This document shows positions 17,051 through 23,684 of a DNA stretch of 39,012 nucleotides, in pieces. Positions within the stretch are counted from its first letter, which is position 1; each line of letters begins with the position of its first letter. Under the pieces are notes generated by a model. It was given only the letters and a program-made list of their open reading frames with translations, made no database searches and was not told where the DNA came from. Location of the stretch: the NCBI GenBank assembly GCA_003105035.1, contig PQAL01000042.1, positions 1-39,012 on the forward strand, given 5' to 3'. This DNA comes from Anaerolineales bacterium (GTDB lineage Bacteria > Chloroflexota > Anaerolineae > Anaerolineales > UBA4823). Both the position numbers and the translations under genes were made by a program.

Positions 17051-17057
17051 TGTGGAC

Positions 17058-17085
17058 ATTATAGCACATATGTTCTATTCTACAA
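17058..17085 (-). promoter_or_regulatory. putative promoter of the phage cassette
   Basis: On the minus strand TTGTAG (17085-17080) and TATAAT (17063-17058) are separated by 16 bp. The -10 is perfect and the -35 matches 4 of 6. Transcription would start near 17050 and run through the leader into the TerS-like gene. No repressor gene lies nearby. Confidence 0.45.
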
Positions 17086-17367
17086 GAGGGTTATGGATCT
17101 TTTAAGATTTCTCATCTTGCCTGGATTTGCAGAAAAAACACCCGAATTTATCTAATTCGCTTATAAGTTACCATATTTCCGAGCATAGGTTTCTTGAAGC
17201 TGCATTGCCTGCCAGTGTGGATACCACGAACATTTCATGCATAACTACGCCTGTGAAATAAGATAATAATAGTCGGAAAATGGTGTTACAATCATAGGAG
17301 ATATTCTTATGATTATTGGCACCGCTGATGTAGCGGGAGGGTTTTTTGTTCAAGGGAGGAAAATAAT

Positions 17368-17562
17368 ATGGGTATCATTCTGAACATCATTGCTGCTGTT
17401 CTCATCCTCGTGGGTGGTGTGTGGATCTTGCAGGGAGTCAATATCCTGCCTGGCAGCATCATGACCGGGCAGAGTCAATGGGCCCTGTATGGAGGGATTG
17501 CCGCCCTGGCAGGTTTGGTCTTGCTGGTGCTGGCGAACCGAAAAAAGTCACCCTCGCCATAA
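17368..17562 (+). CDS. small two-TM membrane protein
   Basis: A 64-residue protein with two hydrophobic helices (about 3-25 and 38-57) joined by the conserved-looking loop LPGSIMTGQSQWALYG and ended by a basic tail (NRKKSPSP). The same architecture, with LPGS and MTG motifs, recurs in short hypothetical membrane proteins of Actinobacteria and Chloroflexota; the function is unknown. AAGGGAGGAAAATAAT before the ATG is a strong ribosome binding site. It is the first host-like gene right of the phage cassette. Confidence 0.75.
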   Translation: MGIILNIIAAVLILVGGVWILQGVNILPGSIMTGQSQWALYGGIAALAGLVLLVLANRKKSPSP

Positions 17563-17632
17563 CGAGGTATGGTTGGGGCATAATTGCGAGGATAGTAACC
17601 TGGTCACCTGCACGTTTTTTATGCAATCCATC

Positions 17633-17725
17633 GTAGGGGCAGGTCGTTAGTGCGTACTGAGGTGTGACCATAGAGAGCCTCTGTCTCTGGCGGGATTGGA
17701 TTTCCCGTCGAAGACCTGCCCCTAG
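17633..17725. repeat. REPIN-like element, copy 2 (93 bp)
   Basis: GTAGGGGCAGGTC (17633-17645) and GACCTGCCCCTAG (17713-17725) form inverted ends with 12 paired bases. The right end is preceded by CCCGTCGAA, as in the other copies. It lies just after the 3' end of the transposase gene. About 20 bp to its left is ACCTGGTCACCTGCACG (17598-17614), which recurs exactly at 36079-36095. Confidence 0.75.
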
Positions 17726-17732
17726 ATTGCCC

Positions 17733-18344
17733 TCATACCTTATATTCCTTGTCCTCCATCCAGTGCCGGGGATTGTCGATAATATACGCACGTAAAGCAT
17801 CCAATTCGCGCTGGTTTCGAACAATCCGCTCGTAATAATTCCTTTGCCACACTGCACAGCCTGTGGTTCCCCGGATATTGTTGATCCTGCGTGCAGAATC
17901 TGATTTTAACGAGCGGATTAATTCCGATAAGGCATAGCGTTTCCCTTTGTAGGGGCGGGAAACCTGCCCGTTGTAGGGGCGGGTCTTCAACAGGTTATCT
18001 GTTACCGATTGATCCACCAGATCAAACTTATCAGCTGCTTGATGACTAGCCGATGACCCGCCCCTACCGATTGCTTCGTTGATAACAATTATTCCGTGAA
18101 AATGGTTTGGCATGATTACTGAAAAGTCCAAAGTGATATTCAGAAATCGATGTGGCAGCTGCCCCCAAACTTTCTGAGCGATTTCCCCGCACAAGCTGAG
18201 CTTCATCATATCACCCACGACTTCCCCGAACAGATTCAATCGGTCCATCGTCACTAACGTAACAAAATAAGCCCCTGGCGATGAATAATCGTATCCCTTT
18301 AGCCGGATCGACCGCCGCAGATGGAAACGTTGATCGTATCTCAT
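17733..18344 (-). CDS. REP-associated tyrosine transposase (RAYT, Y1/IS200-like)
   Basis: A 203-residue single-strand transposase of the TnpA-REP type. The HUH motif is MPNHFHG (His81, His83), and the catalytic tyrosine lies in the NYYERIVRN segment (Tyr170 or Tyr171); the C-terminal NPRHWMED is typical of RAYTs. RAYTs are thought to mobilise REP/REPIN palindromes. Here REPIN-like elements flank the gene on both sides. Residues of about 93-124, plus a further repeat end at about 129-132, are encoded by such an element inserted in frame between the HUH motif and the ALSELIRSLKS block. The frame stays open, so the enzyme may still be made. Confidence 0.85.
   Translation of the reverse strand: MRYDQRFHLRRSIRLKGYDYSSPGAYFVTLVTMDRLNLFGEVVGDMMKLSLCGEIAQKVWGQLPHRFLNITLDFSVIMPNHFHGIIVINEAIGRGGSSASHQAADKFDLVDQSVTDNLLKTRPYNGQVSRPYKGKRYALSELIRSLKSDSARRINNIRGTTGCAVWQRNYYERIVRNQRELDALRAYIIDNPRHWMEDKEYKV
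17973..18067. repeat. REPIN-like element, copy 3 (95 bp), inside the RAYT gene
   Basis: GTAGGGGCGGGTC (17973-17985) and GACCCGCCCCTAC (18055-18067) are perfect 13-bp inverted ends, 95 bp overall. An extra half copy GTAGGGGCGGG stands at 17949-17959. Read through the RAYT frame the ends give the peptides GRGG and TRPYNG / SRPYKG. The element adds coding sequence without breaking the frame. Confidence 0.85.
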
Positions 18345-18380
18345 ATCGCAATTTTACCCCTTCCACCAGCGCATCCTTTT

Positions 18381-18475
18381 GTTGGAGTGGGTCGCCAGTG
18401 GTAAATTCAGGCAGTGATAAGAATGACTCAATGGCTTTCTGGATATCAGATCACCCGTCGAAGACCCGCCCCTGC
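18381..18475. repeat. REPIN-like element, copy 5' of RAYT (95 bp, left end degenerate)
   Basis: The right end GACCCGCCCCTGC (18463-18475), with CCCGTCGAA before it, is clear. The left end GTTGGAGTGGGTC (18381-18393) matches the consensus end at 10 of 13 positions. The exact 95-bp span, equal to the other copies, supports it as a decayed member. It lies just upstream of the transposase start. Confidence 0.65.
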
Positions 18476-18504
18476 TTCGCCTTTACCCACGATGCGCACT
18501 AAAT

Positions 18505-18536
18505 CGGATAATTATTATCCGGAATGATGATATAAT
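18505..18536 (+). promoter_or_regulatory. possible promoter with 17-bp palindromic operator
   Basis: CGGATAATTATTATCCG (18505-18521) is a perfect palindrome about a central T. Nine bases further is TATAAT (18531-18536), a good -10 box. The palindrome covers the place where a -35 would be, so a dimeric regulator could block or replace -35 contacts. The next gene starts at 18613. No -35 consensus was seen. Confidence 0.4.
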
Positions 18537-18612
18537 TCCTTTCTATAGGGGCAAAGCATCCTTGCATGGGGGTGTTCCCTATGAGGATGGCCCCACGAAA
18601 GGAGATTCTCAT

Positions 18613-19035
18613 ATGAAGCTCAGGACCTTTTTGATAATCAATGCTGTCGTAGCAGTGATTGTTGGTATCATTCTGGTCCTCATTCCACGGACGGTCGTTC
18701 GTTGGTTCGGCCTGCCCGCCGAAACCGGCATGGATATCGACAACCAGTTCTACGGATCTGAGCTGATACTGATGGGCCTGGTCTGTTGGTTTGCCCGTAA
18801 CATCATGGAAGCCAAATATCAGCGGGGAATCACTGCAGCTTTCACCATCGCCAACCTGATCAGTTTCGTCCTGGCAGTTATCGCTCAGGTCAATCGCACC
18901 TTCAACGCACTGGGCTGGATCGCGGTGATAGCCTACCTTGTTCTTACGCTGGTGTATGGATATTACTATTTCACCATACCCGCCCAGGTGTCGGAGCTAC
19001 AGCCGATGGAACAACATTCTGAAACAGTCCATTAG
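18613..19035 (+). CDS. four-TM membrane protein of unknown function
   Basis: A 140-residue protein with four hydrophobic segments at about 5-23, 45-60, 70-90 and 98-118. A soluble loop with VVRWFGLPAETG lies between the first two. The C-terminus (SELQPMEQHSETVH) is polar. The ATG at 18613 follows AAAGGAG at good distance; an upstream ATG at 18565 lacks one. I recognise no family with certainty. It ends just before a strong bidirectional terminator that separates it from the TetR-ABC operon. Confidence 0.7.
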   Translation: MKLRTFLIINAVVAVIVGIILVLIPRTVVRWFGLPAETGMDIDNQFYGSELILMGLVCWFARNIMEAKYQRGITAAFTIANLISFVLAVIAQVNRTFNALGWIAVIAYLVLTLVYGYYYFTIPAQVSELQPMEQHSETVH

Positions 19036-19050
19036 GCAAATGGCATTAAA

Positions 19051-19086
19051 AACCTCACAGGCCTCCTGGCCTGTGAGGTTTTTTTT
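19051..19086 (+). terminator. Rho-independent terminator
   Basis: AACCTCACAGGCC (19051-19063) and GGCCTGTGAGGTT (19068-19080) form a perfect 13-bp stem with a TCCT loop, followed by a run of eight T. An A-run before the stem makes it able to act on both strands. It closes the gene that ends at 19035. Confidence 0.9.
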
Positions 19087-19089
19087 AAC

Positions 19090-19118
19090 TTGACAACCCT
19101 TATCTTCCAGCATATAAT
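19090..19118 (+). promoter_or_regulatory. consensus sigma-70-type promoter of the TetR-ABC operon
   Basis: TTGACA (19090-19095) and TATAAT (19113-19118) are both perfect and separated by 17 bp. The transcription start should fall near 19125, directly at the left edge of the operator palindrome. This is the best promoter in the window. Confidence 0.85.
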
Positions 19119-19124
19119 TTCCAA

Positions 19125-19149
19125 TAATAAACCGACCGTCGGTTTATTA
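19125..19149. promoter_or_regulatory. TetR-type operator, 25-bp perfect palindrome
   Basis: TAATAAACCGAC (19125-19136), a central C, and GTCGGTTTATTA (19138-19149) are exact inverted arms of 12 bp. The core ACCGACCGTCGGT is typical of TetR-family operators. It covers the predicted transcription start and lies 10 bp before the tetR-like ATG, so binding would block its own transcription and that of the downstream ABC genes. Confidence 0.8.
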
Positions 19150-19159
19150 AAGAGCGTGA

Positions 19160-19867
19160 ATGGCCCGTATTGTCAATCCCGAAGAACATGAAATGCGCCG
19201 TGCCGAGATCCTTGGTGCGGCCGAGCGTTTGATCTATACCAGAGGCTATGAGCAGGTGTCTATCCAGGATATCCTGCGAGAGCTGAAGATCTCCAAGGGG
19301 GCTTTTTATCATTATTTCGATTCCAAGCAGGCCTTGCTTGAAGCCATTATCGAACGCATGGCCAGCCAGGTGCTCCAGCTGCTGCAACCCATCCTCCAGG
19401 ACGAGCACCTTTCAGCTCCAGAAAAGCTGCGTTGTGTGTTTGATGCCGCCTCGCGTTGGAAGACCGACCGCAAGGAGGTGCTGTTATCCATGATCAGCGT
19501 CTGGTATGCTGACGAGAACGCCATCCTGCGTCACAAAGCCCAGGCAGCTTTGCTGCCCCCGATTGCAGACATCATAACAAGCATTATTCGCCAGGGGGTT
19601 GGTGAAGGTCAATTCCACACAGCTTTCCCCGACCAGGCCAGTACCATCCTTTTTGCATTGCTGCAGAGCTTTGGTGATAGCCTCGTCAAGATGCTCGTAC
19701 AGCCGGAGCCTGCACCCGAGAGCTTGCCTCGCCTGGAAGCCCTGTCTGCCTCCCATCAAGATGCTGTGGAAAGCATCCTTGGTGCCAGGCCGGGTTCGTT
19801 ACCCCTGTTTGATACGTCGATATTGAGAGAGTGGTTTCCCCTTTCTTCAGATAACATAAATCACTAA
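19160..19867 (+). CDS. TetR-family repressor of the ABC exporter
   Basis: A 235-residue TetR/AcrR-type regulator. The N-terminal helix-turn-helix is clear (residues of about 32-60: SIQDILRELKISKGAFYHYFDSK). The C-terminal part is helical and would bind an unknown ligand; it is somewhat longer than average. The ATG has no strong ribosome binding site and the 5' leader is only about 35 nt. An exact palindromic operator overlaps its own transcription start. The ABC genes follow after 12 bp, so the repressor probably controls all four genes and responds to a compound the exporter removes. Confidence 0.88.
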   Translation: MARIVNPEEHEMRRAEILGAAERLIYTRGYEQVSIQDILRELKISKGAFYHYFDSKQALLEAIIERMASQVLQLLQPILQDEHLSAPEKLRCVFDAASRWKTDRKEVLLSMISVWYADENAILRHKAQAALLPPIADIITSIIRQGVGEGQFHTAFPDQASTILFALLQSFGDSLVKMLVQPEPAPESLPRLEALSASHQDAVESILGARPGSLPLFDTSILREWFPLSSDNINH

Positions 19868-19879
19868 AGGAGCTGCACT

Positions 19880-20752
19880 ATGAGCGTCATCGAAGTAAAC
19901 AAGCTGACCAAGTACTACGGAAAATCCCGCGGGATTGTGGATGTATCCTTCAACGTGGACCAGGGAGAGATCTTCGGCTTCATTGGGCCCAATGGGGCCG
20001 GGAAGTCCACTACCATTCGCCTGCTGCTTTCACTGATCCATCCCACCAGTGGCAGTGGCAAGGTGTTCGGTCTGGATGTTACTACCCATGGCCCTGAGAT
20101 TCGCCGCGATATCGGCTACCTGCCTTCCGAGGTCTATTATTATGAGGGGATGAAGGTCAAAGACCTGTTGAAATACTCAGCCAGTTTTTATGCCTGTGAC
20201 TGCACCCAACGCATGAATGAGCTGGCTGACTTGATGGAGCTCGAGATGAATCGCCGCATCAACGATCTTTCCTACGGCAATAAGAAGAAAGTTGGGATTG
20301 TGCAGGGTTTGCTGCACAGCCCTAAACTGCTCTTCCTGGACGAGCCCACCGCCGGCCTCGACCCACTCATGCAGCGCAAGTTCTTCGATCTGATCCGCGA
20401 GGAAAACAAGCGTGGGGTGACGGTGTTCTTCTCCTCGCACATCCTGGGCGAAGTGCAGCGCCTGTGCAACCGGGTGGGCATCATCCGCGAAGGCAAGATC
20501 GCCGAAATCTCCGATATCCGTACCTTGCAGCAGAACAACTACAAGAAGGTGCGCGTGGAAGCGGCTGGTCTGGACGCTGCCGCTTTTGATCTCCCCGGCG
20601 TGACCAACCTGCAGACTGAAGATAGTGCGGTGTATTTCTTCTTCAAGGGCGATATCAACCTCGTGATGCAGAAGGTCAGTTCGATCCAGGTCAGCGATGT
20701 GATCATCGAGGAACCGACCCTGGAAGAGATCTTCATGCACTACTATGAATAG
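19880..20752 (+). CDS. ABC transporter ATP-binding protein (ABC-2 exporter type)
   Basis: A 290-residue nucleotide-binding subunit. Walker A is GPNGAGKST (36-44), the signature is LSYGNKKK (130-137, a variant of LSGGQ common in ABC-2 systems) and Walker B is LLFLDEPTAGLD (150-161). The switch histidine is in FFSSHILGE. The C-terminal extension of about 70 residues is typical of drug, antibiotic or lipid exporters (DrrA/CcmA group). AAAGGAGCTGCACT precedes the ATG. Partner permeases follow immediately. Substrate unknown. Confidence 0.92.
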   Translation: MSVIEVNKLTKYYGKSRGIVDVSFNVDQGEIFGFIGPNGAGKSTTIRLLLSLIHPTSGSGKVFGLDVTTHGPEIRRDIGYLPSEVYYYEGMKVKDLLKYSASFYACDCTQRMNELADLMELEMNRRINDLSYGNKKKVGIVQGLLHSPKLLFLDEPTAGLDPLMQRKFFDLIREENKRGVTVFFSSHILGEVQRLCNRVGIIREGKIAEISDIRTLQQNNYKKVRVEAAGLDAAAFDLPGVTNLQTEDSAVYFFFKGDINLVMQKVSSIQVSDVIIEEPTLEEIFMHYYE

Positions 20753-20761
20753 GTGGTGATC

Positions 20762-21571
20762 ATGAGCGCAACGATCTACAAACATGAGTTTCTCGCCCGG
20801 CTGAAATCGGTGCTTATCTGGTCGGTAGCGATGGTGCTGCTCCTGCTCGTATTTTTCTCGATCTTCCCGTCTTTTTCCAGCCAGGCGGCTTTGTTGAATG
20901 AAATGCTAGCCAAGTTCCCACCCCAGCTGCTGGAAGCGTTCGGGATGACCCACATCGATCTGGCTAGTATCCTGGGCTATTTCGCTTTCCTGTTCACTTT
21001 CGTCCAGCTCTGTCTGGCTATCCAGGCAGCCAATTATGGGGTTGGCCTGGTCTCGGTGGAAGAGACAGAATTGACTGCCGACTTCCTGATGACGAAACCC
21101 GTCAGCCGGTTGCAGGTGATGAACAGCAAGCTGTTGGCCGCCCTCTCCAGCCTGCTCTTCACCGACGTGATCGTCTGGGCGAGTACCTTTATCAGCATTT
21201 ATGCATTTAATGTTGGCAACAGCTTCGATGCAGGCAGGTTGGTGCTGATCCTGGTCAGCCTGCTAATCTTGCAGCTATTTTTCTTGAGCGTAGGGCTGGT
21301 GATCTCACTGCTGGTCAGGCGTGTACGCAGTGTAACGCCTTACGGGCTTGGGCTGGCTTTCGCTGCCTATATCATCAATGGTTTCAGTGGGATTTTTGGC
21401 GATGTTAAGCTCGAGTACATTACGCCTTTCAAACACCTGGATCCGTCTTATATCGTCCAGAACGGGGCCTTCAATACCCCCCTGGTATTGCTCAACCTGG
21501 CGGTCAGCCTGATTGCCCTGGCGATTAGTTACTGGCTGTACCTTCGCCGGGATATCCACGCAGTGTCTTGA
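20762..21571 (+). CDS. ABC-2 type permease, first subunit
   Basis: A 269-residue membrane protein with about six helices (about 17-40, 70-90, 115-138, 150-172, 180-205, 238-258). It has the ABC-2 layout with a long extracellular loop after the first helix (FPSFSSQAALLNEMLAKFPPQLLEAFGM) and the FLMTKPVSRLQVMNSKLLA coupling helix. The ATG at 20762 with AGGTGG upstream is preferred over a GTG nine bases earlier. It starts 9 bp after the ATPase gene and pairs with the next permease as a probable heterodimer. Confidence 0.88.
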   Translation: MSATIYKHEFLARLKSVLIWSVAMVLLLLVFFSIFPSFSSQAALLNEMLAKFPPQLLEAFGMTHIDLASILGYFAFLFTFVQLCLAIQAANYGVGLVSVEETELTADFLMTKPVSRLQVMNSKLLAALSSLLFTDVIVWASTFISIYAFNVGNSFDAGRLVLILVSLLILQLFFLSVGLVISLLVRRVRSVTPYGLGLAFAAYIINGFSGIFGDVKLEYITPFKHLDPSYIVQNGAFNTPLVLLNLAVSLIALAISYWLYLRRDIHAVS

Positions 21572-21595
21572 GCGATTGCCTGAAGGAGTTTATGT

Positions 21596-22390
21596 ATGAA
21601 CATCTTTTTTCGTGAGCTCAAAGCGAATGTTAAGTCGTTGATCATCTGGTCGATAGTCATTGGCATGTTCACCATCGTAGGCTCGGCCAAGTTCTCAGCC
21701 TATGCCAACAACCCCGAAATGCTGAAAGTGTTGGATGCGATGCCAAAGGCGATAATCGATGCCATGAGTCTGCAGGCTTTCAACCTGACTACCGTGACCG
21801 GGTTTTACGGGATTATGTTTGTCTATTTCGGATTGATGGGTGCGATGGCTGCCGGCCTGTGGGGTACCGATATGATCTCCAAGGAGGAGCGCGATAAGAC
21901 GGTTGAGTTTTCACTGGTGCTACCGGTCTCGCGCAGCCGCGTGATCACCGCCAAGGCGATGGCGGCTTTGATCAACTGCATCGTGCTTGTGCTGGTCACC
22001 TGGGCGATCTCAATCCTGGCCGCCCGTAGCTACGCTCCCGACATGAGCTTCTATAGCTTCTTACGTCTCGAGATGATGGCAATGTTCCTGATTGAGCTGA
22101 TCTTCCTGGCGATCGGTATCATGCTGGGGGCCGTGATGAAGCAGTACCGTCTCTCGGGGACGATCGCGGTGGCGCTTATCCTGGTGACCTATTTCTTCTC
22201 GATTATTACCGTAATGCAAGAGAAACTGGATTTTCTCAAATATCTAACCCCGTTCAAGTATTTCGATCCAGCAGTATTCTTGAACAGCCATACGCTGGAT
22301 GGTACCTACCTGGCGATTTCAGCCGGCATCATCGTGGTGTGCCTGGTGGCTGCCTACCTGGTCTACAACCGCCGGGATTTGTATATATAG
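21596..22390 (+). CDS. ABC-2 type permease, second subunit
   Basis: A 264-residue membrane protein with the same plan as the preceding one: N-terminal helix after FFRELKANVKSLIIW, an external loop (AYANNPEMLKVLDAMPKAIIDAM), the coupling segment FSLVLPVSRSRVITAKAMA, and a C-terminal pair of helices ending in YNRRDLYI. AAGGAGTTTATGT precedes the ATG. The two permeases are clear paralogues. A strong terminator 19 bp beyond the stop ends the operon of four genes. Confidence 0.88.
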   Translation: MNIFFRELKANVKSLIIWSIVIGMFTIVGSAKFSAYANNPEMLKVLDAMPKAIIDAMSLQAFNLTTVTGFYGIMFVYFGLMGAMAAGLWGTDMISKEERDKTVEFSLVLPVSRSRVITAKAMAALINCIVLVLVTWAISILAARSYAPDMSFYSFLRLEMMAMFLIELIFLAIGIMLGAVMKQYRLSGTIAVALILVTYFFSIITVMQEKLDFLKYLTPFKYFDPAVFLNSHTLDGTYLAISAGIIVVCLVAAYLVYNRRDLYI

Positions 22391-22408
22391 CCTGTTTCCC
22401 TTTTAATT

Positions 22409-22453
22409 GGGCACGATCACCTGCTTCGACAGGCGTGATCGTGCCCTTTTTTT
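22409..22453 (+). terminator. Rho-independent terminator of the ABC operon
   Basis: GGGCACGATCAC (22409-22420) and GTGATCGTGCCC (22435-22446) form a perfect 12-bp stem with a 14-nt loop that can itself pair (CTG/CAG), followed by seven T. Confidence 0.9.
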
Positions 22454-22517
22454 GTCATCGCGGCCAACCCCGCTGGTTATCGGGATAGGAAGGAGGTCAT
22501 TTTTTTGACCGACTGAT

Positions 22518-22643
22518 GAAGCAATCTTCCTCTTGCCATTCTGTGCTGGAAGATACATGAATATATGTTACTCACGATCGTCACTTGAAGATCCTGGCAT
22601 AGCCCACCGGGCAGGTGCTTCGGCGAAAACCGCGTTGCAATGT
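22518..22643. repeat. MITE-like repeat, family TGTCATTGCG, copy B (decayed left end)
   Basis: GAAGCAATCTTCC (from 22518), the internal block GAAGATCCTGGC (22587-22598) with its CCACCGGGCAGGTGCTTCGG continuation, and the right end GCGTTGCAATGTC match the copies at 29.5-29.8 kb. The left terminal TGTCATTGCG is not recognisable. It fills most of the 434-bp gap after the ABC operon; a TATAAT at 22777-22782 is a possible -10 box of the next gene. Confidence 0.65.
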
Positions 22644-22824
22644 CTCTATATTATCATTGCGTAAACCCTGCATATCTCAGCGTCCCCAAAATCGACTCCC
22701 AGTCGTAAACATTCAGCCTGGCTGCATGATAAGAGGCTTACTCACCGATCTTACACAGGTTTTTTGCATATAAGGGTATAATATTTTTCTTGAAATCGTG
22801 CATGTTCGGAGGGAGGGATACTCC

Positions 22825-23475
22825 ATGCTAACGCTATACGAAGAACTTCTGCTGATTACTATCCATGAAGATAAAGGCATTTTCATCCGCGACGCCGTCG
22901 AACCGCTTAAACCCGGCCTGATAGGGGCCCTGCTGGCTGAACTGGCCTTTGCGAATAAGATCACCATCACCAGCAACCACCGCTTAAAGCTTGCGGATAG
23001 CTCACCAACCACCGATCCGCTATTGGATAGCATGATCGAGAAGCTGAAGGAATCTGAGAAGGACCGGAAATTTGGCTACTGGATCACCAGCTTGAACCCC
23101 AAGCCTGAGAAATTGCAAAAGCAAATTACTGCCAGCCTGGTCCAGAAGGAAATTCTCACCCAGGAAGATGACCGCCTGGGATGGGTCGTTCCTTCCCATT
23201 TTCACCCGGAAGTCAAAGCCACCACCAAGTACTCGGTCATCAAGCTGCTGCGTGGCATCGTCCTGGCTCAGGAAGAAGCCCACCCTAGAGAGATCGCCTT
23301 TCTCAGCCTGCTCAGCGCATGTGATCTGTTGGGTCTGGTGTTTTTACGTGATGAACGCAAGGCTGCCAGCCAGAAAATAAATGAGTTGGTGGTGTTCCAT
23401 GCCATGCAAAACCCCACCCTTGACATCATTCAGGAGATTGACGCAGCCATTGCCTCCGTGGTGGAAGAGGATTAG
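22825..23475 (+). CDS. GPP34 (GOLPH3-like) family protein
   Basis: A 216-residue protein matching the GPP34 family: TLYEELLLITIHEDKG at the N-terminus, the ALLAELAFANKITI helix, the TTDPLLDSMIEKLKES segment and the C-terminal LLRGIVLAQ and SLLSACDLL helices. The eukaryotic member GOLPH3 binds phosphatidylinositol-4-phosphate on Golgi membranes. Bacterial members have no assigned role but may bind membranes. The ATG at 22825 follows GGAGGGAGGG; a GTG 27 bases earlier is less likely. A terminator closes the gene. Confidence 0.85.
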   Translation: MLTLYEELLLITIHEDKGIFIRDAVEPLKPGLIGALLAELAFANKITITSNHRLKLADSSPTTDPLLDSMIEKLKESEKDRKFGYWITSLNPKPEKLQKQITASLVQKEILTQEDDRLGWVVPSHFHPEVKATTKYSVIKLLRGIVLAQEEAHPREIAFLSLLSACDLLGLVFLRDERKAASQKINELVVFHAMQNPTLDIIQEIDAAIASVVEED

Positions 23476-23497
23476 CTGTCCATTCGGTAATCTACCC

Positions 23498-23532
23498 GGC
23501 CTGGCAGGTGAATAACACCTGGCAGGCCTTTT
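23498..23532 (+). terminator. Rho-independent terminator after the GPP34 gene
   Basis: GGCCTGGCAGGTG (23498-23510) and CACCTGGCAGGCC (23516-23528) pair with one G-G mismatch across the loop AATAA, followed by TTTT. Confidence 0.75.
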
Positions 23533-23609
23533 GTTATCCGGATGGTATAATATGAAATCGGACAAGAATCGTCCTGTTATGGTTGCCGGGTTTGCCCAGG
23601 GGAGAAAAA

Positions 23610-23684
23610 ATGATTAACCATACTCAACGCTATATCACCAAGAATGAACGTGAAATCACAGTTATCTCAGTGGAGGAAAAATGA
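23610..23684 (+). CDS. 24-residue leader peptide coupled to dinB
   Basis: A short frame starting MINHTQRYITKNE and ending in VISVEEK. GGGGAGAAAAA directly before the ATG is a good ribosome binding site. The stop TGA overlaps the ATG of the DinB gene (ATGA), and the DinB ribosome binding site (GTGGAGGAAA) lies inside it. This spacing suggests translational coupling or a leader-peptide control. No family; the reading is too short to test by composition. Confidence 0.5.
   Translation: MINHTQRYITKNEREITVISVEEK

Larger units (their letters stand above)
16712..17057 (-). other. long leader region of the phage cassette, no gene
   Basis: Between the putative promoter at 17058-17085 and the TerS start lie about 340 bp without a credible gene. 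They hold a complex hairpin at 17001-17043 (TGGCACGGG/CCCGTGCCA with a nested GCGGAG/CTCCGC stem), a 16-bp inverted repeat at 16890-16905 and 17035-17050, one 95-bp REPIN-like element (16777-16871) and a solitary half-element at 16737-16749. The leader could be strongly folded and regulate cassette expression, or it could simply be a landing site for repeats. Confidence 0.5.

Noticed and set aside
6203-17367. attachment sites flanking the phage cassette
   Set aside because: I compared the borders by eye and saw no direct repeat long enough to call att sites, and no tRNA gene or integrase is present.
16712-18480. CRISPR array
   Set aside because: The repeated GTAGGGGCGGGTC units are in inverted pairs of fixed span, not direct repeats with regular spacers, and no cas gene is present.
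20177-20785. 202-codon open frame on the minus strand
   Set aside because: It is antisense to the ABC ATPase, including Walker B; composition (His- and Asp-rich) is that of a shadow frame.
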